Counted from the stretch's first letter, positions 50,479 to 60,369 are shown. The stretch is DNA of 64,000 nt from Pseudomonas alkylphenolica (GCF_004025535.1 NZ_QJRG01000049.1:651377-715376), one strand, 5' to 3'. Numbers and translations are program-made. Notes: generated by a model not told the origin, from the sequence alone.

Positions 50479-51951
50479 ATGAGCATGCAATTGTTGAAAG
50501 ACCCGACATTGTGGCGCCAGGGCGCCTTCATCAACGGCGAATGGGTCGAGCAGACCGCGCATGGCACCTACGCCGTTCGCAACCCGGCGAACGGTCAGGT
50601 ACTGGTTGAGTTGCCGGTGTGCAAAGAGGCTCAGGCAGAGTTCGCCGTCGAGTCTGCCCACGAGGCCTTTACCCGCTGGAGCAAAGTGCCGGCCAAACAG
50701 CGTGCCGAGATCATCAGCCAGTGGTACCGCCTGGTGGTCGAAAACAAGGAAGACCTGGCCACCCTGATTACCCTGGAGGAGGGCAAGCCGCTGGCCGAGG
50801 CCCGTGGCGAGATCGACTACGCCGCGTCCTTCCTGCAGTGGTTTGCCGAAGAGGCAAAACGCATTCGCGGCGATGTGATCCCGGCACCGAAGGACACCCA
50901 GCGCATTATCGCGCTCAAGCAGCCTATCGGTGTGTGCGCGGCGATCACCCCGTGGAACTTCCCGGCGGCAATGATTACCCGCAAGGCCGGTCCGGCGCTG
51001 GCCGCCGGTTGTTCGATGGTGGTCAAGCCGGCCAGCCAGACACCGCTGACCGCGTTGGCGCTGGCAGAACTTGCGCGCCGTGCCGGGGTACCGGCCGGGG
51101 TGTTCAGTGTGCTCACCGGCAACGCAACGCGGGCCACCGGCAATGTCCTGACCGGTCACCGCCTGGTGCGCAAGATCACCTTCACCGGCTCCACCGAAGT
51201 GGGCCGCGTGTTGCTTGCGCAGTCTGCCGAGACCATCAAGAAGTGCTCGATGGAGCTGGGCGGGAATGCACCGCTGGTGGTCTTCGATGACGCTGATCCG
51301 GACCTCGCGGTGGAGGGCATCCTCAATGCCAAGTTCCGCAACACCGGGCAGTCCTGCATCGCCGCCAACCGGGTGTTCATCCAGGACGGTATCTACGATG
51401 AGCTCGCCGAACGCCTGGCCCTGCGCACCCTTGAGCTGAAGGTCGGCAACGGCCTTGAGCCCGGGGTGCAGATCGGCCCGATGATCGATGCTGCCGCTGT
51501 GGCCAAGGTCGAGGAGCAGTTGCGCAATGCGGTGGCCGGAGGCGCCCGTGTGCTCGCCGGTGGTCAGCGTCATGCGCTGGGCGGTGCCTTCTACGAACCG
51601 ACCGTTATCGCCGATGTGACGCTGCAGATGACCATCGCCCGTGACGAAACGTTCGGCCCGGTGATGCCGTTGCTGCGTTTCGGCAGTGAAGCCGAGGTCG
51701 TCGCCATGGCCAACGACACCGACTTCGGCCTGGCGGCCTACCTGTTCAGTCGCGACGCCGCGCGCATCTGGCGCACGGCCGAAGCCCTGGAAACCGGCAT
51801 GGTCGGCATCAATACCGGGCTGATCTCCAGCGAAGTCGCGCCGTTCGGCGGGATCAAGCAGAGCGGCCTCGGCCGCGAGGGCTCGCACTACGGTATCGAT
51901 GAGTTCCTCGAGATCAAGTACCTGTGCTGGGACGGTGTAAATCCCATGTGA
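50479..51951 (+). CDS. NAD(P)-dependent aldehyde dehydrogenase (GabD-like)
   Basis: A 490-residue ALDH from ATG 50479. Catalytic Asn160 (ITPWNFP), Glu259 (MELGGNAP) and Cys293 (NTGQSCIAANR) are intact. Cofactor residues follow SMVVKPASQTPLTA and FTGSTEVGR. The overall pattern is closest to succinate-semialdehyde dehydrogenases. Ten bp separate it from the aldolase gene, so it presumably oxidises the aldehyde formed there. The substrate is not necessarily succinate semialdehyde. Confidence 0.93.
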   Translation: MSMQLLKDPTLWRQGAFINGEWVEQTAHGTYAVRNPANGQVLVELPVCKEAQAEFAVESAHEAFTRWSKVPAKQRAEIISQWYRLVVENKEDLATLITLEEGKPLAEARGEIDYAASFLQWFAEEAKRIRGDVIPAPKDTQRIIALKQPIGVCAAITPWNFPAAMITRKAGPALAAGCSMVVKPASQTPLTALALAELARRAGVPAGVFSVLTGNATRATGNVLTGHRLVRKITFTGSTEVGRVLLAQSAETIKKCSMELGGNAPLVVFDDADPDLAVEGILNAKFRNTGQSCIAANRVFIQDGIYDELAERLALRTLELKVGNGLEPGVQIGPMIDAAAVAKVEEQLRNAVAGGARVLAGGQRHALGGAFYEPTVIADVTLQMTIARDETFGPVMPLLRFGSEAEVVAMANDTDFGLAAYLFSRDAARIWRTAEALETGMVGINTGLISSEVAPFGGIKQSGLGREGSHYGIDEFLEIKYLCWDGVNPM

Positions 51952-52043
51952 CACCCGGCAACCCCTGGCCCGCGGCATGACGATGCGGCGGGCCGCTTCA
52001 CCGCAACGTGGCTCCCAGAACAATCATAAAAGCAGGTAGTGCC

Positions 52044-53732
52044 ATGACATATCGTCAGAAGAAGTGTGCTCGTTTGCCCGTCGCCCTTGGTATCGTCCTT
52101 GCGGTCGGCGCCTTGTCTCCCAGCAAGAGCTGGGCGACGTTCAGCTGGGAATCGGCCGATGGCCTGAAACTCGACTGGAACAATGCGTTGCGGTACTCGG
52201 CGATGTTCCGGGTCGACAAGCGCGACAGTGAACTGTTGTCCAATCCCAACCTGGACGACGGCGACCAGAATTTCAGCACCGGGCTGGTGTCCAATCGCGG
52301 CGAGCTGTTCAGCGAGCTGGACCTTGTCCATCCCGATGGCATCGGTGCACGGGTGAGTGCCAGCGCCTGGTACGACACCGTCTACAACCGTGACAACGAC
52401 AACCCCGGGGTGGCCGGCGGTGCTTATCCCAATCAGCTTTCCAGCGCGCCGGATGAATTCACCGACTCCACCCGCGACCAGCATGGCCGCGATGTCGAGT
52501 TGCGCGACGCCTTTGTGTTCGGCCGCTTGCAACTGGGTGGCACCGAACTGAGCGGGCGGCTTGGCCAGCATTCGCTGGTGTGGGGCGAAAGCCTGTTCTT
52601 CGCCAACAACGCAATCGCCGGTGCACAAAGCCCGTTCGATACCACCCGCCTGCTGGATGACCCGACCGCCGAGGCCAAGGAGTTTGTGCTGCCGGTGCCG
52701 CAGGTGTCGGCGCAATGGCAACTGAGCGACACCCTGTCGATCGGTGCGTATTACCAGTTCCGCTACGTGCATAACCGTATTCCAGGCTCCGGGAGTTACT
52801 TCTCGGTGTCGGATATCGTCGGCGCTGGCGCCGAGCGGCTGGTGCTCGATCCGGCCACCGGGTTGTCTGCGCCGAAGGAGTCGGACCGCGATGCCAAGGA
52901 TTCCGGTCAGTTCGGCCTGCAGCTGCGCTGGCAGGTGGGCGAGTTCGACCTGGGCTTCTATGCGCTGCAGTTTCATGACAAGGACTTCCAGCAGGTTACC
53001 CGGATGGGGCAGCCGTTCGGTCCCTTTGGCCCGGTGTTGCCTACGGGTTACTACCTGGCCTATCAGGAAGACACCCAGCTGTATGGCTTCAGTGCCAGCC
53101 GCAGCTTCGGCGACCTGAACCTCGCGCTGGAGGCGTCCATCCGCAAGGATCAGTCGCTGGCGACCACGCACGCGGTGGATACCTCGGCACTGGGCGGCGC
53201 CGTGCCGGACAATCGTGATCATCCCGCCTATGCAGTGGGCGATACCGCGCACATCAACGTCTCGACCATCTGGACGGTGCCGCGTACGGCGTTGTGGAAC
53301 GAAGCGAACCTGGCTGCCGAAGTGGCCTGGACCCGTCTGCTCAAGTGCAAGCAGAACTGCGACGACAGTGTCGCCGGTGCCGCCGCGCTTGATCCGAACA
53401 TCACCCGCGACGCCTGGGCGATGCGCGCGGTGTTCGAACCCATGTACCGCCAGGCCCTGCTCGGTTGGGACATCAGCGTACCGATGGGCGTCGGCTTTAC
53501 CCCCAACGGCTCGCGTAACGCCCTGGGCCCCTCGGCCGTACCGGCAGAGAACGGCGGCGATTTCACCATTGGTGTCAGTGGCCTGTACATGAACGCCTGG
53601 GACCTGAACCTGGCCTACACGCGCTTCTTCGGATCGGCCGGCAGCTTCCTGGATGAGAGCAATTCCTACAGCTACAAGCAGGCCCGTGCTGACCGCGATT
53701 TCATCGCTTTCACCGTGCGCCGCAGCTTTTGA
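52044..53732 (+). CDS. DUF1302 outer-membrane protein
   Basis: A 562-residue protein with a signal peptide ending KSWA (about residue 30) and then FSWESADGLKLDWNNALRYSAMFRV, the DUF1302 N-terminus. The body is rich in alternating aromatic/polar strands and ends in RRSF (terminal Phe), the outer-membrane beta-barrel signature. DUF1302 proteins are encoded with DUF1329 and hydrophobic-substrate catabolic genes and probably serve uptake across the outer membrane. Start ATG 52044. Followed 35 bp later by DUF1329. Confidence 0.9.
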   Translation: MTYRQKKCARLPVALGIVLAVGALSPSKSWATFSWESADGLKLDWNNALRYSAMFRVDKRDSELLSNPNLDDGDQNFSTGLVSNRGELFSELDLVHPDGIGARVSASAWYDTVYNRDNDNPGVAGGAYPNQLSSAPDEFTDSTRDQHGRDVELRDAFVFGRLQLGGTELSGRLGQHSLVWGESLFFANNAIAGAQSPFDTTRLLDDPTAEAKEFVLPVPQVSAQWQLSDTLSIGAYYQFRYVHNRIPGSGSYFSVSDIVGAGAERLVLDPATGLSAPKESDRDAKDSGQFGLQLRWQVGEFDLGFYALQFHDKDFQQVTRMGQPFGPFGPVLPTGYYLAYQEDTQLYGFSASRSFGDLNLALEASIRKDQSLATTHAVDTSALGGAVPDNRDHPAYAVGDTAHINVSTIWTVPRTALWNEANLAAEVAWTRLLKCKQNCDDSVAGAAALDPNITRDAWAMRAVFEPMYRQALLGWDISVPMGVGFTPNGSRNALGPSAVPAENGGDFTIGVSGLYMNAWDLNLAYTRFFGSAGSFLDESNSYSYKQARADRDFIAFTVRRSF

Positions 53733-53767
53733 CCAGTCCGTTTAACAACAAGAACGAGGAAACCATC

Positions 53768-55129
53768 ATGAACAAGGTTATTGCCTTGGGACAAGGGTTG
53801 GCACTGTTGGCCTGCGCCATCGCCTTGCCGCTGCATGCCGCGGTGCCGGCCGACCAGGCCCAGCGGTTGAAAACCGACCTGACGCCCACCGGTGCCGAGA
53901 AGGCGGCTAACGCTGACGGCTCGATCCCGGCCTGGACCGGCGGCCTGACCACGCCAACACCCGGCGATGTGCCGGGTGGGCGGCGCGGCGATCCGTTCAA
54001 GGATGACAAACCGCAGTTTTCGATCACGGCACAGAACATGGCGCAGTACGCCGGCAACCTCAGCGACGGGGTGCAGGCGATGCTCAAGAAGTACCCGGAC
54101 TATCGCCTGGATGTCTACCCGACCCGCCGTTCCGCGGCGGCGCCGCAATGGGTGTATGACAACACCTTCGCCAACGCAACCCGCGGCACCCTTGAAAACG
54201 GCGTGCCCCAGGGCGTTTACGGCGGTATTCCCTATCCGATCCCGCAAAGCGCCGAGGAGGTGATGTGGAATCATGTGCTGCGCTGGCGCGGCGCGCGCTT
54301 CCAGCACTTCAACAACTGGTACCAGATTCTCGCCGATGGCCGCGCGGTGCTGGTGACCGATGCCGAGATCAACGAGCAACTGCCGTATTACGACAAGAAC
54401 AGCACCCTTGAGCAGTTCCAGAGCCAGGGCAAGCCGTTCTGGCAGGTGGCGATCCGCAACATCGGCCCGCCGCTGCGAGCGGGTGAGGCGCTGTTGGCGC
54501 ATGAATACCTGGACCCGGACAAGCTGCAGACCTGGGTCTACCTCAAGGGCCAGCGGCGTGTGCGCAAGCTGCCCAATGGCTGCTGCGATACGCCGACGCC
54601 CGCCGCTGCCGGGGTGATGACCTTTGACGAGATGTACACCTGGACCGGGCGCATGGACCGCTTTGACTGGAAGATGATCGGCAAGAAGGAGCTGTTCATC
54701 CCCTACAACGCCAACCGCACCCTGCAACCGACCAAGGACGAGGAGATGCTCAAGGGCAATTTCCTCAATCCCGACCATGTGCGCTGGGAAAAGCACCGGG
54801 TGTGGGTGGTCGAGGCGAACGTGCGCGCCGGCCAGCGCCATCAGGCCGCCAAGAGCCGTTACTACTGCGACGAAGACACCTGGATCTGCGTGCTGGCAGA
54901 CCGCTGGGATGCCAACGGCCAGTTGTGGCGCACCTTGTGGTCGCAGGTGGTGGTGGTGCCAGAGCTGCCAGGTTCGGCGATTGCCTCCTTTGGCTACAAC
55001 GACCTGCAAACGGGCACCGCGTTTGTCGCTCAGCTGAACAACAGCAAGCCCAAGCACTACCTGCTCAAGGAAATCGACAACGACAAGGTGTTCTCACCGG
55101 ACGGTCTGGCCGGTAGCAGCGTGCGCTGA
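53768..55129 (+). CDS. DUF1329 envelope protein
   Basis: A 453-residue protein. Sec signal peptide (ALLACAIALPLHA, ending about residue 24), then the diagnostic GAEKAANADGSIPAWTGG and, later, FIPYNANRTLQP, EKHRVWVVEANVR and YYCDEDTWICVLADRWDANG. The start ATG 53768 has AACGAGGAAACC upstream. A paralog of the 4422 product, whose motif differs by GADKSANADGSIPAYSG. Pairs with the DUF1302 protein in front of it; the last gene before a GC-rich hairpin. Confidence 0.92.
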   Translation: MNKVIALGQGLALLACAIALPLHAAVPADQAQRLKTDLTPTGAEKAANADGSIPAWTGGLTTPTPGDVPGGRRGDPFKDDKPQFSITAQNMAQYAGNLSDGVQAMLKKYPDYRLDVYPTRRSAAAPQWVYDNTFANATRGTLENGVPQGVYGGIPYPIPQSAEEVMWNHVLRWRGARFQHFNNWYQILADGRAVLVTDAEINEQLPYYDKNSTLEQFQSQGKPFWQVAIRNIGPPLRAGEALLAHEYLDPDKLQTWVYLKGQRRVRKLPNGCCDTPTPAAAGVMTFDEMYTWTGRMDRFDWKMIGKKELFIPYNANRTLQPTKDEEMLKGNFLNPDHVRWEKHRVWVVEANVRAGQRHQAAKSRYYCDEDTWICVLADRWDANGQLWRTLWSQVVVVPELPGSAIASFGYNDLQTGTAFVAQLNNSKPKHYLLKEIDNDKVFSPDGLAGSSVR

Positions 55130-55157
55130 TTCTGCGCAGGTGCTGTACCCGCTGTCA

Positions 55158-55182
55158 GGCGGTGCACCGGTCGTGCACCGCC
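55158..55182 (+). terminator. GC-rich hairpin after DUF1329
   Basis: Stem GGCGGTGCA (55158-55166) with TGCACCGCC (55174-55182). No T-run follows, so it may terminate with Rho or stabilise the mRNA end. It separates the two operons of the catabolic island. Confidence 0.55.
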
Positions 55183-55278
55183 GCACCTGAAACGGTAAGG
55201 CGATCAGCAGCGCGGTGTTTGCCACCTGACCCCGCTGTTCATCGTTTGAGTCTGTCCGGCACAAAGCTGTGCATTTTC

Positions 55279-55335
55279 TAGATATCTGAATTAGAGGCCG
55301 CTACGTAGCTGCTGCCGGGTGCAGTCCATACACTC
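55279..55335 (+). promoter_or_regulatory. Shared promoter block, copy 2
   Basis: TAGATATCTGAATTAG (55279-55294), CGTAGCT (55304-55310) and CATACACTC (55327-55335). Fifteen of 16 bases of the first element match the block before the OCD-like gene at 48316 and the other two elements have the same spacing. Lies 59 bp before the YCF48-like start. Confidence 0.78.
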
Positions 55336-55393
55336 GATTCGCAGCAGCCGGACAGTACGGCTGTCATGACAACAACAAAAAGAGGCAATGCCC

Positions 55394-56476
55394 ATGAGTC
55401 GCAAAACCAACGAGGTGCGCAGTCGCGTGCTTGGGGCGATGCTCAGTGCCATCTCCTTGTGTGCCAATGCGTCGCTCGCCAGCGCCGAGGTCGGCGAGCC
55501 TGCCCAGCGCAATGCATTGATGACCAACCAGGCAGGCCAGGCAGTTCTGCTCGGCGCTGCCGTTACCGCCAGCAAGCGGCTGGTGGTCGTCGGCGAGCGT
55601 GTCATGGTGTTGCTCTCCGACGATGGCGGTGCCCATTGGCGCCAGGGCATCGTTCCGGTCAGCGTGACCCTCACTGCCGTGCGCTTTTCCGGTGAGCTGG
55701 GAGTGGCGGTCGGTCATGGCGGGGTGGTGTTGACCAGCAGTGACGGTGGCGAACACTGGGTGTTGCGCCTGGACGGGCGCCGTGCTGCGCAATTGGCACT
55801 GCAGGCGGCGAAGGCGGGCGATAACACCGTGTTGGCCGAGAGTGCGCAGCAACTGGTGGACGAGGGGCCAGACAAGCCGTTTCTGGATGTGGCGATCAAC
55901 CAGGAAGGGCGTCTGCTGGTAGTCGGCGCCTACGGGATGATCTTCGCCTCACCTGACCTGGGGCAAAACTGGAGCTCCTGGATGGGGCGCCTGGATAATC
56001 CCGACGGTCTTCACCTGTATGCCATTCGCCAACGCGGCAACGACCTGCTGGTAGCCGGTGAGCGCGGCCTGGTGCTGCGTTCCGTTGACAGCGGTGCGAC
56101 TTTCGCGCGCCTGGAGACGCCTTACAAAGGCAGTTTGTTCACCGCTGAACTGCCGGGTGATCACGACATCGTCGTTGCCGGTCTCAAGGGCAGCCTGCTG
56201 CGCAGCCAGGATGGCGGCGCGAGCTGGCAGCGCCTTACGGCCAGCGATGCGTCTTCCTTTACCGGCTCTACCCTTGATGCCGATGGCGGTCTTTACCTCG
56301 TGACGCAGGCCGGGCATGTGCTGGGCCTGCAGCACGACAGCCTGGTGCAGTTGAGCCAGCAGGCGCTGCCTTCGCTCAATGGCATCGTGCCGGTCAGTGG
56401 CGCAAGCGTCGCACTGCTCAGTAGCCGCGGGGTGACCACGCTGCGTCTCGACGGGCAGGCGGAGAACCTGAAATGA
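55394..56476 (+). CDS. YCF48/BNR-repeat protein, envelope partner of the RND transporter
   Basis: About 360 residues; ATG 55394 is preferred (AGAGG 8-9 bp upstream) over 55388. A signal peptide (VLGAMLSAISLCANASLASA) leads to a beta-propeller built from Asp-box repeats: LLSDDGGAHWRQG, TSSDGGEHWVL, SPDLGQNWSSW, RSVDSGATFARL and RSQDGGASWQRL. YCF48-like propellers assist assembly of membrane complexes; in Pseudomonas catabolic islands they are commonly encoded directly before MMPL/RND permeases. Overlaps the RND gene by ATGA. Confidence 0.88.
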   Translation: MSRKTNEVRSRVLGAMLSAISLCANASLASAEVGEPAQRNALMTNQAGQAVLLGAAVTASKRLVVVGERVMVLLSDDGGAHWRQGIVPVSVTLTAVRFSGELGVAVGHGGVVLTSSDGGEHWVLRLDGRRAAQLALQAAKAGDNTVLAESAQQLVDEGPDKPFLDVAINQEGRLLVVGAYGMIFASPDLGQNWSSWMGRLDNPDGLHLYAIRQRGNDLLVAGERGLVLRSVDSGATFARLETPYKGSLFTAELPGDHDIVVAGLKGSLLRSQDGGASWQRLTASDASSFTGSTLDADGGLYLVTQAGHVLGLQHDSLVQLSQQALPSLNGIVPVSGASVALLSSRGVTTLRLDGQAENLK

Positions 56477-58911
56477 ACCTGAACATCTCGCTGCCAGGAC
56501 GTGCCCCGATGGCTGATTTTGACCCGCGCTCAGGCTCTCTGGTCGAACGTGCAATTTTCAACAACCGCTTGATCGTCGTCCTGTTGTGCCTGCTGTTGAC
56601 GGTGTTTTTCGCCAACCAGCTGCGTCACCTCGAACTGTCGGCCAGTTTCGAGAAAATGATTCCGCAAGGGCACCCTTACATCCAGAATTTCACTGCCCAC
56701 CAGAAAGACCTCGTGGGTTTGGGCAACGCGGTACGCATCGCCCTGGGCAATCCCAACGGCACGATTTATGACGCGCAGTACATGGAGGCCTTGCGCGAGT
56801 TGAACGACGAGCTGTTCCTCATGCCCGGCGTCAACCGCCTGCAGATGAAGTCGCTGTGGACGCCGTCAACCCGCTGGGCGGGTGTCACCGAAGACGGCCT
56901 GGAAGGTGGTCCGGTGATTCCCGACGGTTACGACGGCTCGCCCGCAAGCCTGCAGCAACTGAGTGCCAACCTCGCACGTTCCGGTGAAATCGGCCGGTTG
57001 GTGGCCACCGACGGCCGCTCCACGGCGATCTTCCTGCCGTTGCTGGCCAATGATGCACAAGGGCAGCCACTGGACTACGCAGCGCTGTCCGCCACACTCG
57101 ACCAGTTGCGCCACAAGTACGAAGCACGCGGCTACTCCCTGCACGTCACCGGCTTCGCCAAGCTGGTAGGCGACCTGATCGAGGGGGTGCGCAGCGTGCT
57201 GGTGTTCTTCCTGATCACCCTGGCCCTGAGCAGCGCCGTGCTCTATTGGTTCACCCGCTGCTGGCGCTCCACCGCTGCGGTGGTGGTGGCGTCGCTGATC
57301 GCGGTGGTCTGGCAGCTCGGCGTGCTACCGACCCTGGGGTTTGCCCTCGACCCTTATTCGATCCTGGTGCCGTTTCTGGTGTTCGCCATCGGCATGAGCC
57401 ATGGTTCGCAGAAAATGAACGGCATCCTTCAGGATGTCGGTCGTGGCGTCAGCAAGCTCACGGCCGCGCGCCTGACCTTTCGCCGGCTGTTCGGCGCCGG
57501 CCTGGCAGCATTGGTGATCGATGCGGTGGGCTTCGGCGTGCTGCTGGTGATCGACATCGAGGTCATTCGCGAGCTGGCCCTGGCGGCATCGATTGGCGTC
57601 GGCATCCTGATTTTCACCAACCTGATCCTGCTGCCGGTGATGCTCAGTTACGTCGGGGTTTCGCCCCGTGCCGCACAGCGCAGCCTGCGTGCCGAACACG
57701 CCGAGCAACAGGGCGTAGCCAGGCACCTGCTGTGGCGCTTGCTCGACCGCTTTACCCAGCGGCGCTGGGCCATCGGCGCCATAGCCGTGAGCCTGCTGCT
57801 GGCCCTGGGGGGCTGGGGGGTTGCCCGGCATCTGCAGATTGGCGACCTCGATCCCGGCGCGCCGGAGTTGCGCCAGGACAGCCGCTACAACCGTGACATG
57901 GCATTCATGAACGGCAACTACGGGGCCTCCAGCGATGTCCTGGCGATCATGGTCAAGACCCCGGCGGGGTTGTGCTCGGCGTTGCCGATCCTCAACAAGG
58001 TCGACGCACTGGAGTGGCAGCTGCGCCAGCTGCAAGGGGTGGAAAGCACCGACACCCTGGCCTTGCTGAGCCGGCGCATGAGTGCTGCGCTGAACGAGGG
58101 CAACCCGAAGTGGTACGACTTCGTGCCCAACCAGGACATGCTCAATACCATTACCGCCAGTGCCCCGCGGGGGCTCTACGACGACAGCTGCTCGCTGCTG
58201 ACCCTGTACGTGTACCTGACCGATCACAAGGCAGCGACCTTGTCGCGGGTGGTCAGCCACGTCGAGCAGTTTGCTGCGGCGAACAACACCGACGAGGTGC
58301 AGTTCCTGCTGGCAGCGGGCACCGCGGGCATCGAAGCGGCCACCAACATGGTCGTCGCCGACGCCTGGCGGCAGATGAATCTGCTGGTGTACGCATTGGT
58401 CGCGCTGTTGGCACTGATCACCTTTCGTTCCTGGCGCGCAGTCATTGTCGCGGTGTTGCCGCTGATGCTGACCTCGCTGCTCGCCGAGGCCTTGATGGTC
58501 GCCCTGGGCATGGGCGTGAAAGTCGCCACGCTGCCAGTCATCGCCCTGGGCGTCGGCATCGGCGTCGACTATGCGCTGTACATCCTGTCGATCATGTTGG
58601 TGCAACTCAAGGCCGGCCAGCCGCTGTCGATGGCTTACTACCGCTCGTTGATCTTTACCGGCAAGGTGGTGATGCTCACCGGCATCACTCTGGCCATCGG
58701 CGTTGCCACCTGGCTGGCAAGCCCTATCAAGTTTCAGGCCGACATGGGCGCGCTGCTCGCGTTCATGTTCCTGTGGAACATGCTCGGCGCGCTGGTGCTG
58801 GTACCTGCGCTGTCGGTCTTTCTGTTGAAACCCAGGCAAGCCCCGGTCACCGGGCGGCAACCTGTGGCAGGCAACATGGATCTGCCGGTACTGGAGCAGA
58901 CCAGTCCCTAG
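56473..58911 (+). CDS. MMPL/RND-family transporter
   Basis: An 812-residue inner-membrane protein, two repeats of about six helices with large periplasmic loops: an N-terminal helix IVVLLCLLLTVFFANQ, first bundle around VLVFFLITLALSSAVLYWF to LAASIGVGILIFTNLILLP, second bundle around LLVYALVALLALITF to ALLAFMFLWNMLGALVLV. The charged residues DPYSILVPFLVFAIGMSHGSQKMN and GVGIGVDYALYIL are typical of MMPL proton relays. Such proteins move lipids or hydrophobic compounds. Its operon position before the oxygenase genes suggests substrate transport or product export. Confidence 0.9.
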   Translation: MNLNISLPGRAPMADFDPRSGSLVERAIFNNRLIVVLLCLLLTVFFANQLRHLELSASFEKMIPQGHPYIQNFTAHQKDLVGLGNAVRIALGNPNGTIYDAQYMEALRELNDELFLMPGVNRLQMKSLWTPSTRWAGVTEDGLEGGPVIPDGYDGSPASLQQLSANLARSGEIGRLVATDGRSTAIFLPLLANDAQGQPLDYAALSATLDQLRHKYEARGYSLHVTGFAKLVGDLIEGVRSVLVFFLITLALSSAVLYWFTRCWRSTAAVVVASLIAVVWQLGVLPTLGFALDPYSILVPFLVFAIGMSHGSQKMNGILQDVGRGVSKLTAARLTFRRLFGAGLAALVIDAVGFGVLLVIDIEVIRELALAASIGVGILIFTNLILLPVMLSYVGVSPRAAQRSLRAEHAEQQGVARHLLWRLLDRFTQRRWAIGAIAVSLLLALGGWGVARHLQIGDLDPGAPELRQDSRYNRDMAFMNGNYGASSDVLAIMVKTPAGLCSALPILNKVDALEWQLRQLQGVESTDTLALLSRRMSAALNEGNPKWYDFVPNQDMLNTITASAPRGLYDDSCSLLTLYVYLTDHKAATLSRVVSHVEQFAAANNTDEVQFLLAAGTAGIEAATNMVVADAWRQMNLLVYALVALLALITFRSWRAVIVAVLPLMLTSLLAEALMVALGMGVKVATLPVIALGVGIGVDYALYILSIMLVQLKAGQPLSMAYYRSLIFTGKVVMLTGITLAIGVATWLASPIKFQADMGALLAFMFLWNMLGALVLVPALSVFLLKPRQAPVTGRQPVAGNMDLPVLEQTSP

Positions 58912-58968
58912 CCGGACGGATCAAGCGCTCAAGACAAACAAGAACAAGCAGTGAGGAGAGCAACCCCC

Positions 58969-60369
58969 ATGATCAATTATGATCTTATCTATCCGGGCAA
59001 CCCGGACCAGTACCTGGACGACCTGTGCGAGCGCGTCTCGCAGGGCATGGACGAAGGTTTGCTGCCGGTCGAGGTGTTCCGCGACGACGCGGTGTTCCGT
59101 GCAGAGATGGAAAGGATCTTCACCCGTAACTGGATCTTTGTCGCGCACACCTCGGAGATTCCCGAGAAGGGCGATTATGTGTTGCGCCGCATCGGTATCG
59201 ACAAGGTCATCGTCACCCGTGACGACGATGACCAGATCAACGTGCTGCTCAACCACTGCCGGCACCGCGGCTCCGAGCTGTGCCACCAGGACAAGGGCAA
59301 TACCCGTCATTTCAAATGCCCGTACCACGGCTGGGTCTATCGCAACAACGGCGACTGGGCCGGTGCGCCGCACCTCAAGGACGCCTATGGCGGCCCGCTG
59401 GACAAAAAAGAGTGGTCGCTGTTGCGGGCGGCCAAGGTCGAGGCGATTCATGGCTTCGTCTTCGCCTCGCTGAGCGAAGACGTACCGCCGTTGCGCGAGT
59501 ACCTGGGAGGCGCCGCGTGGATGTTCGATGCGCTGTTCGGCCTGCACCCCGATGGCATGAAAGTGCTCAAGGAGCCGGAGCGCTTCGTGGTCAAGGCCGA
59601 CTGGAAGAGCGGGGCGGAGAACTTCAGTGGCGATGCCTACCACGTCAGTACTGCGCACCTGTCGGCATCGTTGTCGGAGTTCATCCCTGGCGTCAATCAG
59701 GTCAGCAGCCTGGCCAGCGGTTATGACTTCGGCAACGGCAACAGCTTTATCGGCCACGCCTTGCCGGAGCTGATCGCACCGATGTTCGACCTCTGGGGCT
59801 ACCCGCCGGAGTACCGCGATCAGTTCGATCTGAGCCAGCTCGACGAAGTGCAACTGGAGATGCTCAAGAAAGTGCCGCCTACCATCGGCACGGTCTTCCC
59901 CAACTTCAGTTTTTTGCGCTTTCCGCAGCCCGACGTACCGGGCGCCATGCCGATTCCGTTCACCAGCATTCGCATGTGGCAGCCGGTGGCGCCAGGGGTG
60001 ATGGAACTGTGGAACTACGAGCTGGAATACGCCTTCCTGCCCGAGTCGTTCCACGACAAAGCCTACATGGCGGGCCAGTTCGGCTTTGGCTCCGGCGGCA
60101 TCTTCGAGCAGGACGATACCGCGGTGTGGGAAGGCATCGCTAAAGTCGCGGCCAGCCCCTGGGCGCTGTCCAAGGGCATGCGTTTGCACTATCAGCAGAA
60201 GCGCGGCGGCCCCGACCCGGACTGGAAAGGGCCGGGCGAATTCCACCCCTCGATCTATGGCGAGTACAGCCAGGAGCGCTTCTGGCGCCGCTGGGTAAAG
60301 GAAATGACCGAAGGCAAGCGTGCCAGCAAACACGCCGAGCCGTGCGACGATCAAGGAGGGTGCCAGTGA
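58969..60369 (+). CDS. Rieske ring-hydroxylating oxygenase, large (alpha) subunit
   Basis: A 466-residue alpha subunit from ATG 58969 with GAGGAG upstream. Rieske ligands: C97-R-H99 and C117-P-Y-H120 (LNHCRHRG, KCPYHGWVY). Mononuclear iron ligands His225 and His230 lie in NFSGDAYHVSTAH. The pattern is of the aromatic-ring dioxygenase alpha subunits with beta partner. It is followed by the beta subunit with a 1-nt overlap (TGATG), then a ferredoxin. Dihydroxylation of an aromatic ring is expected; the substrate (monocyclic, polycyclic or diterpenoid) cannot be told. Confidence 0.93.
   Translation: MINYDLIYPGNPDQYLDDLCERVSQGMDEGLLPVEVFRDDAVFRAEMERIFTRNWIFVAHTSEIPEKGDYVLRRIGIDKVIVTRDDDDQINVLLNHCRHRGSELCHQDKGNTRHFKCPYHGWVYRNNGDWAGAPHLKDAYGGPLDKKEWSLLRAAKVEAIHGFVFASLSEDVPPLREYLGGAAWMFDALFGLHPDGMKVLKEPERFVVKADWKSGAENFSGDAYHVSTAHLSASLSEFIPGVNQVSSLASGYDFGNGNSFIGHALPELIAPMFDLWGYPPEYRDQFDLSQLDEVQLEMLKKVPPTIGTVFPNFSFLRFPQPDVPGAMPIPFTSIRMWQPVAPGVMELWNYELEYAFLPESFHDKAYMAGQFGFGSGGIFEQDDTAVWEGIAKVAASPWALSKGMRLHYQQKRGGPDPDWKGPGEFHPSIYGEYSQERFWRRWVKEMTEGKRASKHAEPCDDQGGCQ

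Noticed and set aside
48858..52023. Long - strand frames opposite the OCD-like, aldolase and dehydrogenase genes
   Set aside because: The + strand genes have intact catalytic motifs and operon spacing; the opposite frames look low-complexity (Gly/His/Arg-rich).
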